Made by a program: the position numbers and the translations under genes
Part shown: positions 8,293 to 17,992 of the stretch, one piece after another
Numbering within the stretch: position 1 is the stretch's first letter
Layout of the letters: every line of letters starts with the position of its first letter
The notes under the pieces: generated by a model
Seen by the model: the letters and a program-made list of their open reading frames with translations, nothing else
Told to the model about the DNA's origin: nothing
Database searches by the model: none
Assembly: GCA_903844685.1 (NCBI GenBank)
Contig: CAIMUM010000139.1
Location: 1-55,206 of the forward strand
Direction: 5' to 3'
Length of the DNA stretch: 55,206 bases
From: an uncultured Dehalococcoidia bacterium
GTDB lineage: Bacteria; Chloroflexota; Dehalococcoidia; GIF9; UBA5629

Positions 8293-8856
8293 ATGAAGGT
8301 CATCGGCGTCGTGGGCGAGATAGGCTCGGGCAAGGACGAGGTGCTCAAGTACCTGCGCGACCGGTACGATATGCCCTACCTCTCCACCGGCGATATCGTG
8401 CGCAAAATGGCTGGAGAGCAGGGCGTGGAGGGCACCCGGGAGAACCTGGAGGCCATCTCACGGCGCTGCTTCCAGGATATGGGGAAGGGCTGCTTCGTGC
8501 GGATGGCGGGGGAGGAGATAATCCGCCAGGGCTGGAAGGTGGCAGGCATCAGCGGCGTGAGGACACCGGACGATGTGGAACTGCTGCGTAAAACCTTCGG
8601 CGAGGATTTCATCCTGGTGCGCGTCAATATCGCGGACCCGCTGGTGCGCTACGACCGCGTCCGGAAACGTAATGAAGAACGCGATCCGCTGACCTATGAA
8701 GCATTCCAGGCGCAGGACCGGGAAGAGGAGGAGACCTTCAATATCAGCAAAGCTGTTGCCATGGCGGACTGCACCGTGGATAACAGCGGCCCCCTGGAGG
8801 GCCTGCATGCCGAAATAGATGCGATGGTTGCCTCCGGTTGCCTGCCGGTCAAATAA
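8293..8856 (+). CDS. P-loop nucleotide kinase, dephospho-CoA kinase-like / UPF0200-like
   Basis: MKVIGVVGEIGSGKDEVLKYLRDRY; VAGISGVRTPDDVELLRKTF. Confidence 0.7.
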   Translation: MKVIGVVGEIGSGKDEVLKYLRDRYDMPYLSTGDIVRKMAGEQGVEGTRENLEAISRRCFQDMGKGCFVRMAGEEIIRQGWKVAGISGVRTPDDVELLRKTFGEDFILVRVNIADPLVRYDRVRKRNEERDPLTYEAFQAQDREEEETFNISKAVAMADCTVDNSGPLEGLHAEIDAMVASGCLPVK

Positions 8857-8993
8857 CTTCACATCCACTCTTATTTTTCCCCGCAAAAGCAATTTTTGAT
8901 ATGCTATATGGATTGTGCGCCCTCATTTGAAGAGCGTAATATCTCAACGGAAAGCAACATATCAGCGTTAACTAATTAAAAGGTGATATTTTT

Positions 8994-10313
8994 ATGAAAA
9001 AGCTAAGCAGCCTGGTTGCTTTGATTATTTCGGCAACGCTTATATTGACCTCCTGCAGCGACCCCACCACGGAGTATCTCAGGCAGGGCGACACCTACTT
9101 CGACCAGGGCCAGTTCGTGGAGGCCATCGCGGAGTATACCAAGGCTATCGAGCACAATCCCAATATAGTGGCGGCCTACACGCACCGCGGCGCGGTTTAT
9201 AACGCCCAGGCGGAATGGGACCTGGCCATCGCCGACCTCAGCAAAGCCATACAGCTCGACCCCAATCGCGCCGACGACTACCAGAACCGCGCCTTCGCCT
9301 ATTTAGCCAAGGAACAGTACGACCCCGCCATCGCCGACCTGAATAAGACGGTTTCGCTGGACCCGAATTCGACGTTGGCCTTCTCCAATCTGAGCTGGCT
9401 CTATGTGCACAAGGGTGAATGGGACAAGGCCATCGAGGCAGGCAGCAAGGCTATCGCGCTGAACCCCAACCTCTACGATGCTTATTACAACCGCGGCACG
9501 GCCTATTACGCTAAAGGCGACATGAAGAACGCGCTGGCCGATATGGACGCCGCGCTCGCCATCAACACTAACCTTGCCCCGGCCTATAACTACCGCGGCA
9601 AGATATATATTTATACCGACAATATCACGGGCGCCGTGCAGGACTTTACCAATGCGCTGGCCATCGATCCCGATATGGCGGAGGCTTACAAGCTGCGCGG
9701 CTTCCTCGAGATCGAACTCAAGCGCAGCGCCGAGGCGCTGGCCGATCTTAATAAGGCCATCGAGCTGGACGATGCGGATGCCATGGCCTATTTCTACCGC
9801 GGCCACCTATATAACTCCAACGAGGATTTCGATAAGGCGCTGGACGACCTCAATCGTGCCCTGGCCTTAAACCCGCCGGCAGGTTCGGCCACTACAACGT
9901 TCGACCCCTTCCGCTACGATGCCGGCGGCATAAACCTCGAGCGGGCTGTTGCCCTGCGGGGCAAGCAACAGCTCACCCTGGCCGTGGAAGCGGGCAGGAA
10001 GGCGGTGGAACTCGATCCCAATTACGCCCGCGCTTATGTTACACTGGGCGAGATGCTCATCGTGAACGGCGATCTGGAAGAGGCCCTTACCACCCTTGGC
10101 AAGGCCATCTCGCTGGATCCGAACCTGGCGGAAGCCTACTATAACCGCGCCGTCGCCTACGAGGTAACCGCCATCACGTCCAAGAATTTCAACTACTATG
10201 ACCTGGCGGCTGCCGACCTCAAAATGGTGCTCAAGGTTACGACGGAACCCAACATCATCGCGGCGGCCAATGACGGGCTGCGCGCGATGCAGAGCCACGG
10301 GTATATCCCGTAG
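8994..10313 (+). CDS. TPR-repeat lipoprotein
   Basis: Signal peptide with lipobox LTSC; many YNRGxAYYxxGDxxxAxxDxxxAIxxxPN repeats. Confidence 0.93.
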   Translation: MKKLSSLVALIISATLILTSCSDPTTEYLRQGDTYFDQGQFVEAIAEYTKAIEHNPNIVAAYTHRGAVYNAQAEWDLAIADLSKAIQLDPNRADDYQNRAFAYLAKEQYDPAIADLNKTVSLDPNSTLAFSNLSWLYVHKGEWDKAIEAGSKAIALNPNLYDAYYNRGTAYYAKGDMKNALADMDAALAINTNLAPAYNYRGKIYIYTDNITGAVQDFTNALAIDPDMAEAYKLRGFLEIELKRSAEALADLNKAIELDDADAMAYFYRGHLYNSNEDFDKALDDLNRALALNPPAGSATTTFDPFRYDAGGINLERAVALRGKQQLTLAVEAGRKAVELDPNYARAYVTLGEMLIVNGDLEEALTTLGKAISLDPNLAEAYYNRAVAYEVTAITSKNFNYYDLAAADLKMVLKVTTEPNIIAAANDGLRAMQSHGYIP

Positions 10314-10335
10314 GGGCGTACCTTCAGGTGCGCCC
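10310..10335. repeat. Inverted copy of the 26-bp dispersed repeat at 262-287; contains the TPR gene stop codon
   Basis: gtaggggcgtaccttcaggtgcgccc is the exact reverse complement of 262-287. Confidence 0.9.
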
Positions 10336-10369
10336 GAATCCACCATCGGGCGGGTTTGAAAACCCGGCC

Positions 10370-11005
10370 CTACAAAACATCCCTGAAAAAGCCTGCCACC
10401 CTGTCCGCCATAGGTCCCTCGTAACCTCCCCAGAAGTGGTCGGCGCCTTTAATTATCTGGCACGTTTTAGGCTCCGCTGCATCTCTGCCATATTGCTCTA
10501 CTTCGGAGACAGGCGCCATATCATCATTGCCGCCGCCTATGATCAGCTTGGGTTTGTGGCAGCTCCTCAATAAAGCGGTCGGCGGACTCTCGAAATAGGG
10601 CGAAATAAGCGCCACTCCTTTTACCCTCTCGTCCGAGCAGGCCACCGGCAGGGCCACACCGCCGCCGAACGAATACCCTACCAGTCCCAGCCTGCCTGTA
10701 TCAACATTCTGCTGTCCCTGCAGCCAGTCGAGCGCAGCCGCGATATCCTGCTGCTCGGAGCTCCCGCCGCTGTGCCTGCCCCCGCTTCTGCCCACACCGC
10801 GGAAGTTGAAGAGCAGCGCGGCCATACCCGATTTCACCAGCGCATCGGCGACTGCATAAGTGACGTTGTTGTGCATCGACCCGCCGTAGAGCGGATGGGG
10901 ATGGCAGACGACAACCGCCGGGGCGGGTTCCTTCGCTTCGATGCCATAGTAAAGCCCCTCCAGCGTGATATCGCCGCAGGGGAAGGTGATGTGCCGCGGC
11001 TTCAT
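10370..11005 (-). CDS. Alpha/beta hydrolase (dienelactone hydrolase-like)
   Basis: VVCHPHPLYGGSMHNNV...NFRGVGRSGG...LVGYSFGGGVAL; ATGA overlap with rarA stop. Confidence 0.88.
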   Translation of the reverse strand: MKPRHITFPCGDITLEGLYYGIEAKEPAPAVVVCHPHPLYGGSMHNNVTYAVADALVKSGMAALLFNFRGVGRSGGRHSGGSSEQQDIAAALDWLQGQQNVDTGRLGLVGYSFGGGVALPVACSDERVKGVALISPYFESPPTALLRSCHKPKLIIGGGNDDMAPVSEVEQYGRDAAEPKTCQIIKGADHFWGGYEGPMADRVAGFFRDVL

Positions 11006-12378
11006 TCCTTCTTGTCCATCCGCGCGCCCCACCAGGCCCTTAGACGTGCCAGCACGGTCTTCTCGAAGCCCTGCTCGGTGGGGAAATAGTATCGCCTGCC
11101 TTTCATGGCATCCGGCAGGTTCTGCTGCTCAACGAAATGACCCTCGTATTCATGGGCGTATTTGTAACCTTTCCCGTACCCCAGGTTCTTCATCAGACCG
11201 GTCGGGGCGTTGCGCAGGTGCAGGGGCACGGGGTCGTTGCGTGTTGTTTCCACGTCCTTCTGCACGCGCCCGTAGGCGGTGTACAGGGAATTGCTCTTGG
11301 GCGCGGTGGCCAGGTAAACCACGGCCTGCGCCAGCGCCAGGTTGCCCTCCGGCATGCCCACGAAATGTACGGCCTGCTGTGCCGCCACGCAGACCACCAG
11401 CGCCTGGGGATCGGCCATGCCCACATCTTCGGAGGCGAAGCGTATCAGCCGGCGCACGATGTAGAGCGGGTCCTCGCCGGCCTCCAGCATACGCCCCAGC
11501 CAGTAGAGGGCGGCGTCGGGGTCGGAGCCGCGCAATGTCTTGTGCAGGGCGGAGATGAGATCGTAATGCTGCTCGCCGGCCTTGTCGTAGAGCAGCGCCC
11601 GCTTCTGCATCGACTCCTCGATATCGTTCAAAGCGACTTGCCTGCCGCCGTCGGCGCCAGGCCTGACGGCACGGGCCGCCATCTCAAGCGCATTAAGCGC
11701 CACCCGCGCGTCGCCGTTGGCCATGCTGACCAGCGTCTGCAGGGCATCCGGCGCCAGGTCAACTTTTAAATCCGCCAGCCCGTTTTCAGCGTCCGCCAGG
11801 GCACGCTCGACGATGGTCCGGACGTCGTCATCCGGCAGCGCATTGAGTGTATAGACGCGGCAACGTGAGAGCAAGGCCGAGATGACCTCGAAGGAAGGGT
11901 TCTCGGTAGTAGCGCCGATGAAGGTTACCTCACCGTTCTCGACATAAGGTAGTATGGCGTCCTGCTGCCCCTTGTTGAAACGGTGTATCTCGTCGATGAA
12001 GAGGATGGTGCGCTGTGCGGTCAGCTTCCTGCGTTTGCGGGCCTCGTCGACAACGCGGCGCAGGTCGGCCACGCCGGCGGTGACCGCGCTCATCGGTACG
12101 AAATAGGAGCTCGAAACGTTGGCAATGACCTGCGCCAGGGTGGTCTTGCCGCTGCCGGGTGGCCCCCATAGGATGACGGACGGTAGCTGGTCTGATTCGA
12201 TGGCCTTGCGCAGCACCTTGCCCTCGCCGATGATATGCTGCTGTCCTACGTATTCGCCGAAATTGCGCGGACGCATGCGCGCCGCCAGGGGCATTGTGGA
12301 ATTGTCGGCAGGCTGCTGCCTGTCCCCGGCTTCCTTATTCCCTCTCAGGTCGGGAGAGCCGAGGTCAAACAGGGTCAT
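11002..12378 (-). CDS. rarA: Replication-associated recombination protein A (MgsA/RarA AAA+ ATPase)
   Basis: PLAARMRPRNFGEYVGQQHI...WGPPGSGKTTLAQVIA...LFIDEIHRFNKGQQDAILPYVE. Confidence 0.95.
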   Translation of the reverse strand: MTLFDLGSPDLRGNKEAGDRQQPADNSTMPLAARMRPRNFGEYVGQQHIIGEGKVLRKAIESDQLPSVILWGPPGSGKTTLAQVIANVSSSYFVPMSAVTAGVADLRRVVDEARKRRKLTAQRTILFIDEIHRFNKGQQDAILPYVENGEVTFIGATTENPSFEVISALLSRCRVYTLNALPDDDVRTIVERALADAENGLADLKVDLAPDALQTLVSMANGDARVALNALEMAARAVRPGADGGRQVALNDIEESMQKRALLYDKAGEQHYDLISALHKTLRGSDPDAALYWLGRMLEAGEDPLYIVRRLIRFASEDVGMADPQALVVCVAAQQAVHFVGMPEGNLALAQAVVYLATAPKSNSLYTAYGRVQKDVETTRNDPVPLHLRNAPTGLMKNLGYGKGYKYAHEYEGHFVEQQNLPDAMKGRRYYFPTEQGFEKTVLARLRAWWGARMDKKE

Positions 12379-13484
12379 GGCTGCGGCGTCTCTTTTTGCC
12401 TGAGTTCTTCCACCGCTTTTGAAGCCCGCTCGTAGTAATCCTTGATCTTGTCCAGGTAGGTGATGCGCGATGCAATGAGTGTCACGGAGGCGTGGTCCTT
12501 GACCCCATAGAAATCGCCGCCCCTCACCTCGCCATTATTGGTCAACTCGCGCATGCGGTTGCCCACCGACCGCGCCATGTTGATATTGGCATTCTTGCCG
12601 GGCACGCAGAGGAGGTAAAGCGCCTTGCGGGCATCCTCCATACGGCATTGAATGGAGAAGTGGGCGAGGGCTGAACTCATGGCCTCCATGGCTTTGACTG
12701 TTTCCTCACCCTTGCTCTCGAAATGGTCACCGCGCTTGAAGAGCGAAAGACCGTATGAGGATATCTGCGCCTTGCCGTACCCGATGGCGGTCCAGCCGTT
12801 GAGCGACTGCACGATGTCGCCGATGCCGATATTGCTGGTGCCCAGGAATTTCGGGTCGACCTTCTCGCTGGCGCGCAGCAGGTCGAAGAATGGCGTCACG
12901 ATCTCGCGGTTGAGAGCGTCATTGGAGGCCGCCGATTTGATGCTGGCTTCCGACATCACCTTCTCGTTGTCAAAGAGGAATATAGCATCGGCGGTTTTAT
13001 CGATGGATTTAAGGCACAGCGCGGTGTTGTAAACATAGGCGGGCACATTGCTCTCAGCGGTCAGCGGCAGGACGATCAGGGCATATACGGGCTTATTCAC
13101 GTACCTTTCCTTGAACTTCCGCGCCAGTATGGATATGCCGCCGGACCCCACGCAGCCTGCGCTGCTGGCCACCAGCATGAAAGCGTCCGTCTCAAAGAAT
13201 TCCCCGGCGCGCATGGTGGCCAGGCACCGGTCACCGTTGGCGCGCATCACCTCCGCCCCCGCCTCGGACTCCCTGCCAGACCCGATGGGCGCCGGCAACT
13301 GTATGGTGATCAGCTTATCTCCGACCTTGCGTAGGGCGTTCAATTGCGCCGGGTCGTCATTAATAGCATAGGAGCGCACCAACACGTCCACGCCGGTCTC
13401 AGCCCTGGCGCGGTTCGCCAGCCGCACGAACTCCGCCGCGATATTGCTGCCACAATCGCCTATCCCGATGACCACCAGCTTCAT
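12375..13484 (-). CDS. Divergent FtsZ/tubulin-superfamily GTPase-like protein
   Basis: N-term MKLVVIGIGDCGSNIAAEF; degenerate G-box SSAGCVGSGGISI; downstream IGDIVQSLNGWTAIGYGKA; overlaps rarA start (ATGA). Confidence 0.75.
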   Translation of the reverse strand: MKLVVIGIGDCGSNIAAEFVRLANRARAETGVDVLVRSYAINDDPAQLNALRKVGDKLITIQLPAPIGSGRESEAGAEVMRANGDRCLATMRAGEFFETDAFMLVASSAGCVGSGGISILARKFKERYVNKPVYALIVLPLTAESNVPAYVYNTALCLKSIDKTADAIFLFDNEKVMSEASIKSAASNDALNREIVTPFFDLLRASEKVDPKFLGTSNIGIGDIVQSLNGWTAIGYGKAQISSYGLSLFKRGDHFESKGEETVKAMEAMSSALAHFSIQCRMEDARKALYLLCVPGKNANINMARSVGNRMRELTNNGEVRGGDFYGVKDHASVTLIASRITYLDKIKDYYERASKAVEELRQKETPQP

Positions 13485-13610
13485 ATCTTTTGCCTCCGGT
13501 CGGTCCCGCGCACGGGCAAGATTGCCGGCTGGCGAATTTCAGACAGAAAAGTCCAACGCATACCCTTGTTATATACCATAACAGATAGAGGATGTCATGG
13601 CAACCGTCTT

Positions 13611-14126
13611 TTACCTGTAGCGCCTGACTTCGAAGCGATATAGCTTGACAGGTTCCGAAGGCATGATGCCCGCCTTCTGGCGGCAGATGGATATCTGCAT
13701 GTCCACACTGTCGACGCCCTCCAGGTCCGGCAGCAGCAGGCCCCTGCGGCGGCCGGCTGCCACGATAACCCCGTATTTTTTCGCATCAAGCAGCGTCCTG
13801 TCTTCCACCGGCTCGGGATGTGTCAGGATATCAACGCTGTAATCGAGGATATCGAGCTCACCAGTACCGACCGGGCTGAACCGCGGGTCACCGGTAGCCG
13901 ATGATATGGCATTGCGGATTATCTCCTCCGCTACGCTCGGCTGCGTGGGCTCGAAGGTGCCGATGCAGCCGCGCAATTGCCCGTGCTTCTTGAGTGAAAC
14001 GAACACGCCGGCCCGCTCCTTCATCTCCGGCGATAGCTCACCCGGGCTGATCACTTCGTGCTTTTGCACATAGCTTTCCACTGCCCTTCTGGCTAACTGC
14101 ACCAGGGGATGCGCTTTCTTTTCCAT
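13611..14126 (-). CDS. amrA: AmmeMemoRadiSam system protein A (AMMECR1 domain)
   Basis: [47 protein letters not shown]. Confidence 0.93.
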   Translation of the reverse strand: MEKKAHPLVQLARRAVESYVQKHEVISPGELSPEMKERAGVFVSLKKHGQLRGCIGTFEPTQPSVAEEIIRNAISSATGDPRFSPVGTGELDILDYSVDILTHPEPVEDRTLLDAKKYGVIVAAGRRRGLLLPDLEGVDSVDMQISICRQKAGIMPSEPVKLYRFEVRRYR

Positions 14127-14137
14127 ATTTGCACCTC

Positions 14138-14944
14138 TTACCTGCTGACTATTATGCCGGCGTAGCCCACCACGCTGGAGTAATCCCCCGAGCTGTCGCC
14201 GCTGGTCTGGTATTTGACCAGCTCGGCTTTCTTCGCTCCCAGTTCCTTTGCAGCGGTTATCATGCTGATGACCGGGGCGTAGCCGCACATGCTGATATCG
14301 TGTTTGGCGATGCGCCTGACCAGCTCATCCGAGTCGAGGTTGAGTATGGCCTCAATGGCCAGCTTGTCCTTGGCTTTGGCTTTCTCTTGCGGCTCGTAAT
14401 GGGTCATATCGCTGCTGGCCACGATGATGGCCTCCTCGCCGGCCTCCTTGAACCCCTTGACAACCGCCCGGCCTATCTCCTCATAAACATCGGGGTGCGC
14501 AATTGACAGTACGATGGGGACTATCTTCACGCCAGGTTTGAAATATTGCAGGAAGGGCACCTGCACCTCAAGTGAATGCTCATAGTGGTGCGCCAGCGTA
14601 TCTTCCTCCAGGCGCCCCGATGCCTTGAGTATCGCCCCGGCCAGTTCGGTATTGATCTCCACCTCGCCCAGCGGCGTCCTCCACCTGCCCGACGTGGTGA
14701 TGCTGAAAGGCTTGCCCGCCCCGCGGTGGTTGGGGCCAATCAGGATGAAGGTATCGGTGAACTTTATGCGAGAGAAGACCGCACCGGCCACCGGCCCTGA
14801 GTAGATGTAGCCGGCATGCGGTGATACCACCCCTACTGCATCTATTTTGGCCTTCTCACGCGAGGTCATGTATTCAATGGTCTCCTTCAGCTCCTCCGGC
14901 CAGGCCGGGTAGAATTGTCCCGCAACCGCAGCTTCCCTGATCAT
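14138..14944 (-). CDS. amrB: AmmeMemoRadiSam system protein B (MEMO1 family)
   Basis: [21 protein letters not shown]...[22 protein letters not shown]...[11 protein letters not shown]. Confidence 0.95.
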   Translation of the reverse strand: MIREAAVAGQFYPAWPEELKETIEYMTSREKAKIDAVGVVSPHAGYIYSGPVAGAVFSRIKFTDTFILIGPNHRGAGKPFSITTSGRWRTPLGEVEINTELAGAILKASGRLEEDTLAHHYEHSLEVQVPFLQYFKPGVKIVPIVLSIAHPDVYEEIGRAVVKGFKEAGEEAIIVASSDMTHYEPQEKAKAKDKLAIEAILNLDSDELVRRIAKHDISMCGYAPVISMITAAKELGAKKAELVKYQTSGDSSGDYSSVVGYAGIIVSR

Positions 14945-15984
14945 GGTTTCACCCCTGTTTTTATGGTATTCCTGATATTCAGGTCGGCGCCGCACCGGGC
15001 GCAGCTTGAACCCCTGACGCCGGTCACTTTTATATCATAACCCACCCGCTCGATAGCCATATTGCCGCATTTATAGCAGACGGTGTTCTCATATTTGTGC
15101 CCCGGTACGTTGCCTGTGTAAACGAAGCGCAACCCGGCTTCCCTGCCGATTTTATAGGCCCTCTCCAACGTGGCCACCGGTGTAGGCGGGATATGCAGCA
15201 GCCCGCGGTGCGGATGAAAGCGTGTTACATGCCAGGGCGTAAGTTCGCCCAGCTTCTCCTTTATCCATCCGGCGATGCCGGTTAATTGCTCATCGTCGTC
15301 ATTCAGCGAGGGGATGATATTGGTCACTACCTCGATGTGCATATCCCACCTGTCTTTGGCCCGCTCGGCCGTTTCTAATATACCGCGCCAGTGCTTCACC
15401 TTCGCCAGTCCCTGGTACAATTTATCGGAGTAACCCTTGACGTCCACCCGCCAGGCATCAAGGTAAGGCCCGATGACGTCCAGCGCCTCGGGTGTCATGT
15501 AGCCGTTGGTGACATATACCGTGTAAAGACCGCTTTGGTGCGCCTGCCTGGCTGAATCGAGCGTGTATTCGAACCAGATGGCCGGCTCGTTGTAGGTCCA
15601 GGCCAGCCCGGCGCAGCCGTTCTCTTCGGCCATCTTGACAGCCTCGCGCGGCGTTACCTCGCGCAGGGCATGCCGTGCAGAGGCAGGATCGTCGACGCAG
15701 GCTATCTCCCAGTTCTGGCAATGAATGCAGTGGAAATTGCAGCCGACCGTGCCGAAGGAGAGCACGGAGCTGCCGGGGAAGAAATGGAAGAGCGGCTTTT
15801 TCTCGATGGGGTCGGCGGCTAACGAGGAGACTTTGGCATAATTGAGCAACTGCAGGGACCCTTTTTCGTTACGCCTCACGCCGCATACACCGGCCTTACC
15901 CGGATTAATCCGGCAGCGCCACAGGCAAACGTTGCAGCACACCCGCCTGTTATCCAGCCTGTCGTAAAGCAGAGCCTCCGCCAT
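14941..15984 (-). CDS. amrS: AmmeMemoRadiSam system radical SAM enzyme
   Basis: CNVCLWRCRINPGKAGVCGVRRNEKG; CNFHCIHCQNWE (CX3CX2C); ATGA overlap with amrB. Confidence 0.95.
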   Translation of the reverse strand: MAEALLYDRLDNRRVCCNVCLWRCRINPGKAGVCGVRRNEKGSLQLLNYAKVSSLAADPIEKKPLFHFFPGSSVLSFGTVGCNFHCIHCQNWEIACVDDPASARHALREVTPREAVKMAEENGCAGLAWTYNEPAIWFEYTLDSARQAHQSGLYTVYVTNGYMTPEALDVIGPYLDAWRVDVKGYSDKLYQGLAKVKHWRGILETAERAKDRWDMHIEVVTNIIPSLNDDDEQLTGIAGWIKEKLGELTPWHVTRFHPHRGLLHIPPTPVATLERAYKIGREAGLRFVYTGNVPGHKYENTVCYKCGNMAIERVGYDIKVTGVRGSSCARCGADLNIRNTIKTGVKP

Positions 15985-16028
15985 CGCCTTAGTATCTCCT
16001 CACGTAGATTATAGCACGCTGATTTGCA

Positions 16029-16058
16029 TTGACATCAAATTCATCCATCTGATACAAT
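16029..16058 (+). promoter_or_regulatory. Sigma70-like promoter (TTGACA-N18-TACAAT) upstream of the FBP aldolase/phosphatase
   Basis: -35 at 16029-16034, -10 at 16053-16058. Confidence 0.55.
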
Positions 16059-16195
16059 CTGACTCCGGGCCGGCATCTCTCCCTTCACCTGATGATTTGC
16101 GATACACCCGGGCATACTTATCATATACGTAATTCCGTTTAGCATGCCTGGCTTCACGGTTTGGCCGAAAATAAATATCATGCAAAGGAGGCTTA

Positions 16196-17290
16196 ATGAA
16201 ACTCACTATTAGTGTAATCAAGGCTGATATAGGTGGATGGGTGGGACATTGCAGCATGCACCCGGACCTGATGGCAGAAGGCGAGACCTGCATGGCTAAG
16301 GCTAAGAAGTCCGGGCTGCTCATCGATTACCATGTCACCCGCTGCGGCGACGACCTGCAGTTCATCATGACTCACAAGCACGGCATCGACAATAGCAAGG
16401 TCCACGAGATGGCCTGGAATGCTTTCAAGAGCTGCACCGCCATCGCCAAGAAATTAAAACTGCATGGCGCGGGACAGGACCTGCTCTCGGACGCCTTCTC
16501 CGGCAACGTCAAGGGCCAGGGGCCGGGCGTGGCCGAGATGGAAATCGACGAGCGCGAGGCAGAGCCGGTCATCGTCTTCATGGCCGATAAGACGGCCTCC
16601 GGCGCATGGAATCTGCCGCTTTACTCGATATTCTGCGACCCCTTCAACACCATCGGCCTGGTTATCTCCTCCAATATGCACGCGGGCTTCAAGTTCGAAG
16701 TGCATGACGTCAAAGAGAGCAAACGCATCATCTTTGACTGCCCCGACGAGATCTACGACATGCTCGTCTTCATAGGGGCGCCGTCACGCTATACGGTTAA
16801 GTCGGTTTATTCCCGCGAAACGGGTGAGATAGCTGCTACCTCATCCACGCAAAAGCTGTCCCTGCTTGCCGGGCGCTACGTGGGCAAGGATGACCCCGTC
16901 TGCATCGTGCGGGCGCAGGGCATCTTCCCGGCGGTCGGCGAAGTATTGGAGCCTTTCGCCCGGCCGCACATCGTGGAAGGCTGGATGCGCGGCTCGCATA
17001 ACGGCCCGCTCACACCCGTGTCGGTGAAAGGATGCAACCCCACGCGTTTCGACGGCCCGCCGCGCGTTATCGCCGCAGGCTTCCAACTCGCTGAAGGCAA
17101 GCTGGTGGGACCGGTCGACATGTTCGACGACGTGGCCTTCGACAATGCCCGGCAGCAGGCCATGGACATGGCCGATATGCTCAGGCGGCACGGCCCCTTC
17201 GAACCCCACCGGCTGCCTCTGGACGAGATGGAATATACCACCATGCCGCAGGTTATGAAAAAGCTGGCCAAACGCTTCGAGAAGCTTTAA
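16196..17290 (+). CDS. fbp: Fructose-1,6-bisphosphate aldolase/phosphatase (archaeal/type V)
   Basis: KLTISVIKADIGGWVGHCSMHPDLM...HGIDNSKVHEMAWNAF...NLPLYSIFCDPFNTIGLVI. Confidence 0.93.
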   Translation: MKLTISVIKADIGGWVGHCSMHPDLMAEGETCMAKAKKSGLLIDYHVTRCGDDLQFIMTHKHGIDNSKVHEMAWNAFKSCTAIAKKLKLHGAGQDLLSDAFSGNVKGQGPGVAEMEIDEREAEPVIVFMADKTASGAWNLPLYSIFCDPFNTIGLVISSNMHAGFKFEVHDVKESKRIIFDCPDEIYDMLVFIGAPSRYTVKSVYSRETGEIAATSSTQKLSLLAGRYVGKDDPVCIVRAQGIFPAVGEVLEPFARPHIVEGWMRGSHNGPLTPVSVKGCNPTRFDGPPRVIAAGFQLAEGKLVGPVDMFDDVAFDNARQQAMDMADMLRRHGPFEPHRLPLDEMEYTTMPQVMKKLAKRFEKL

Positions 17291-17298
17291 CCAACCCC

Positions 17299-17898
17299 AT
17301 GCTTAGGGTATTGCTGGCCACCACCAATAAGGGCAAGGCCGCCGAATACAGGGACCTGCTCAAAGGGCTGGATATCGAGACGGTAACGCTCGACCAGGCC
17401 GGCATCAGCCGGGAAGCTGAAGAGAACTATACTACATTTGAAGAGAACGCCCGCGCCAAGGCCGAGTTTTACGCGGCCCTGAGCGGGCTTCTTACATTAG
17501 CGGACGATTCCGGGCTGGAGGTGGATGCACTGGGAGGGGAACCCGGCGTACGCTCCTCGCGCTACGCCGGGGATAACGCCGCAGACGCCGAGCGCGTCAG
17601 CTTCCTGTTAAACAAGCTCAGGGATATCCCGCAGGACATGCGGCAGGCCAGGTTCAAATGCGTCATAGCTATCGCTCAACCGGGCAAGCTGACGCAGACC
17701 ACGGAGGGCATCTGTGTGGGCCGCATCGCTCTCGAGCCGAAAGGGGACAACGGTTTCGGCTATGATCCCATCTTCTTCCTGCCGGAATATAATAAGACCG
17801 TAGCCGAGTTGCCGCCCGACGTTAAGAACCTCATCAGCCACAGGGGACGGGCGGCCGAAAAAGCGCGCCGCCTGCTGGCCGGCCGGACCGGGGCGTAA
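17299..17898 (+). CDS. rdgB: RdgB/HAM1 family non-canonical purine NTP pyrophosphatase
   Basis: VLLATTNKGKAAEYRDLL...LADDSGLEVDALGGEPGVRSSRYAG...GDNGFGYDPIFFLPEYNKTVAEL. Confidence 0.96.
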   Translation: MLRVLLATTNKGKAAEYRDLLKGLDIETVTLDQAGISREAEENYTTFEENARAKAEFYAALSGLLTLADDSGLEVDALGGEPGVRSSRYAGDNAADAERVSFLLNKLRDIPQDMRQARFKCVIAIAQPGKLTQTTEGICVGRIALEPKGDNGFGYDPIFFLPEYNKTVAELPPDVKNLISHRGRAAEKARRLLAGRTGA

Positions 17899-17957
17899 CT
17901 ACTCCCCGTGACTTCAACTTCTTTAAGCCCCCTGCACACTCGTTTCCGTATCTTTAT

Positions 17958-17972
17958 TGCAAATAATTTGCA
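17958..17972. promoter_or_regulatory. Fur/Zur/PerR-style 7-1-7 palindrome TGCAAAT-A-ATTTGCA upstream of fur
   Basis: Perfect 7-1-7 inverted repeat directly upstream of a Fur-family gene and feoAB. Confidence 0.65.
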
Positions 17973-17992
17973 GTAGCATTAATATTAATGGC

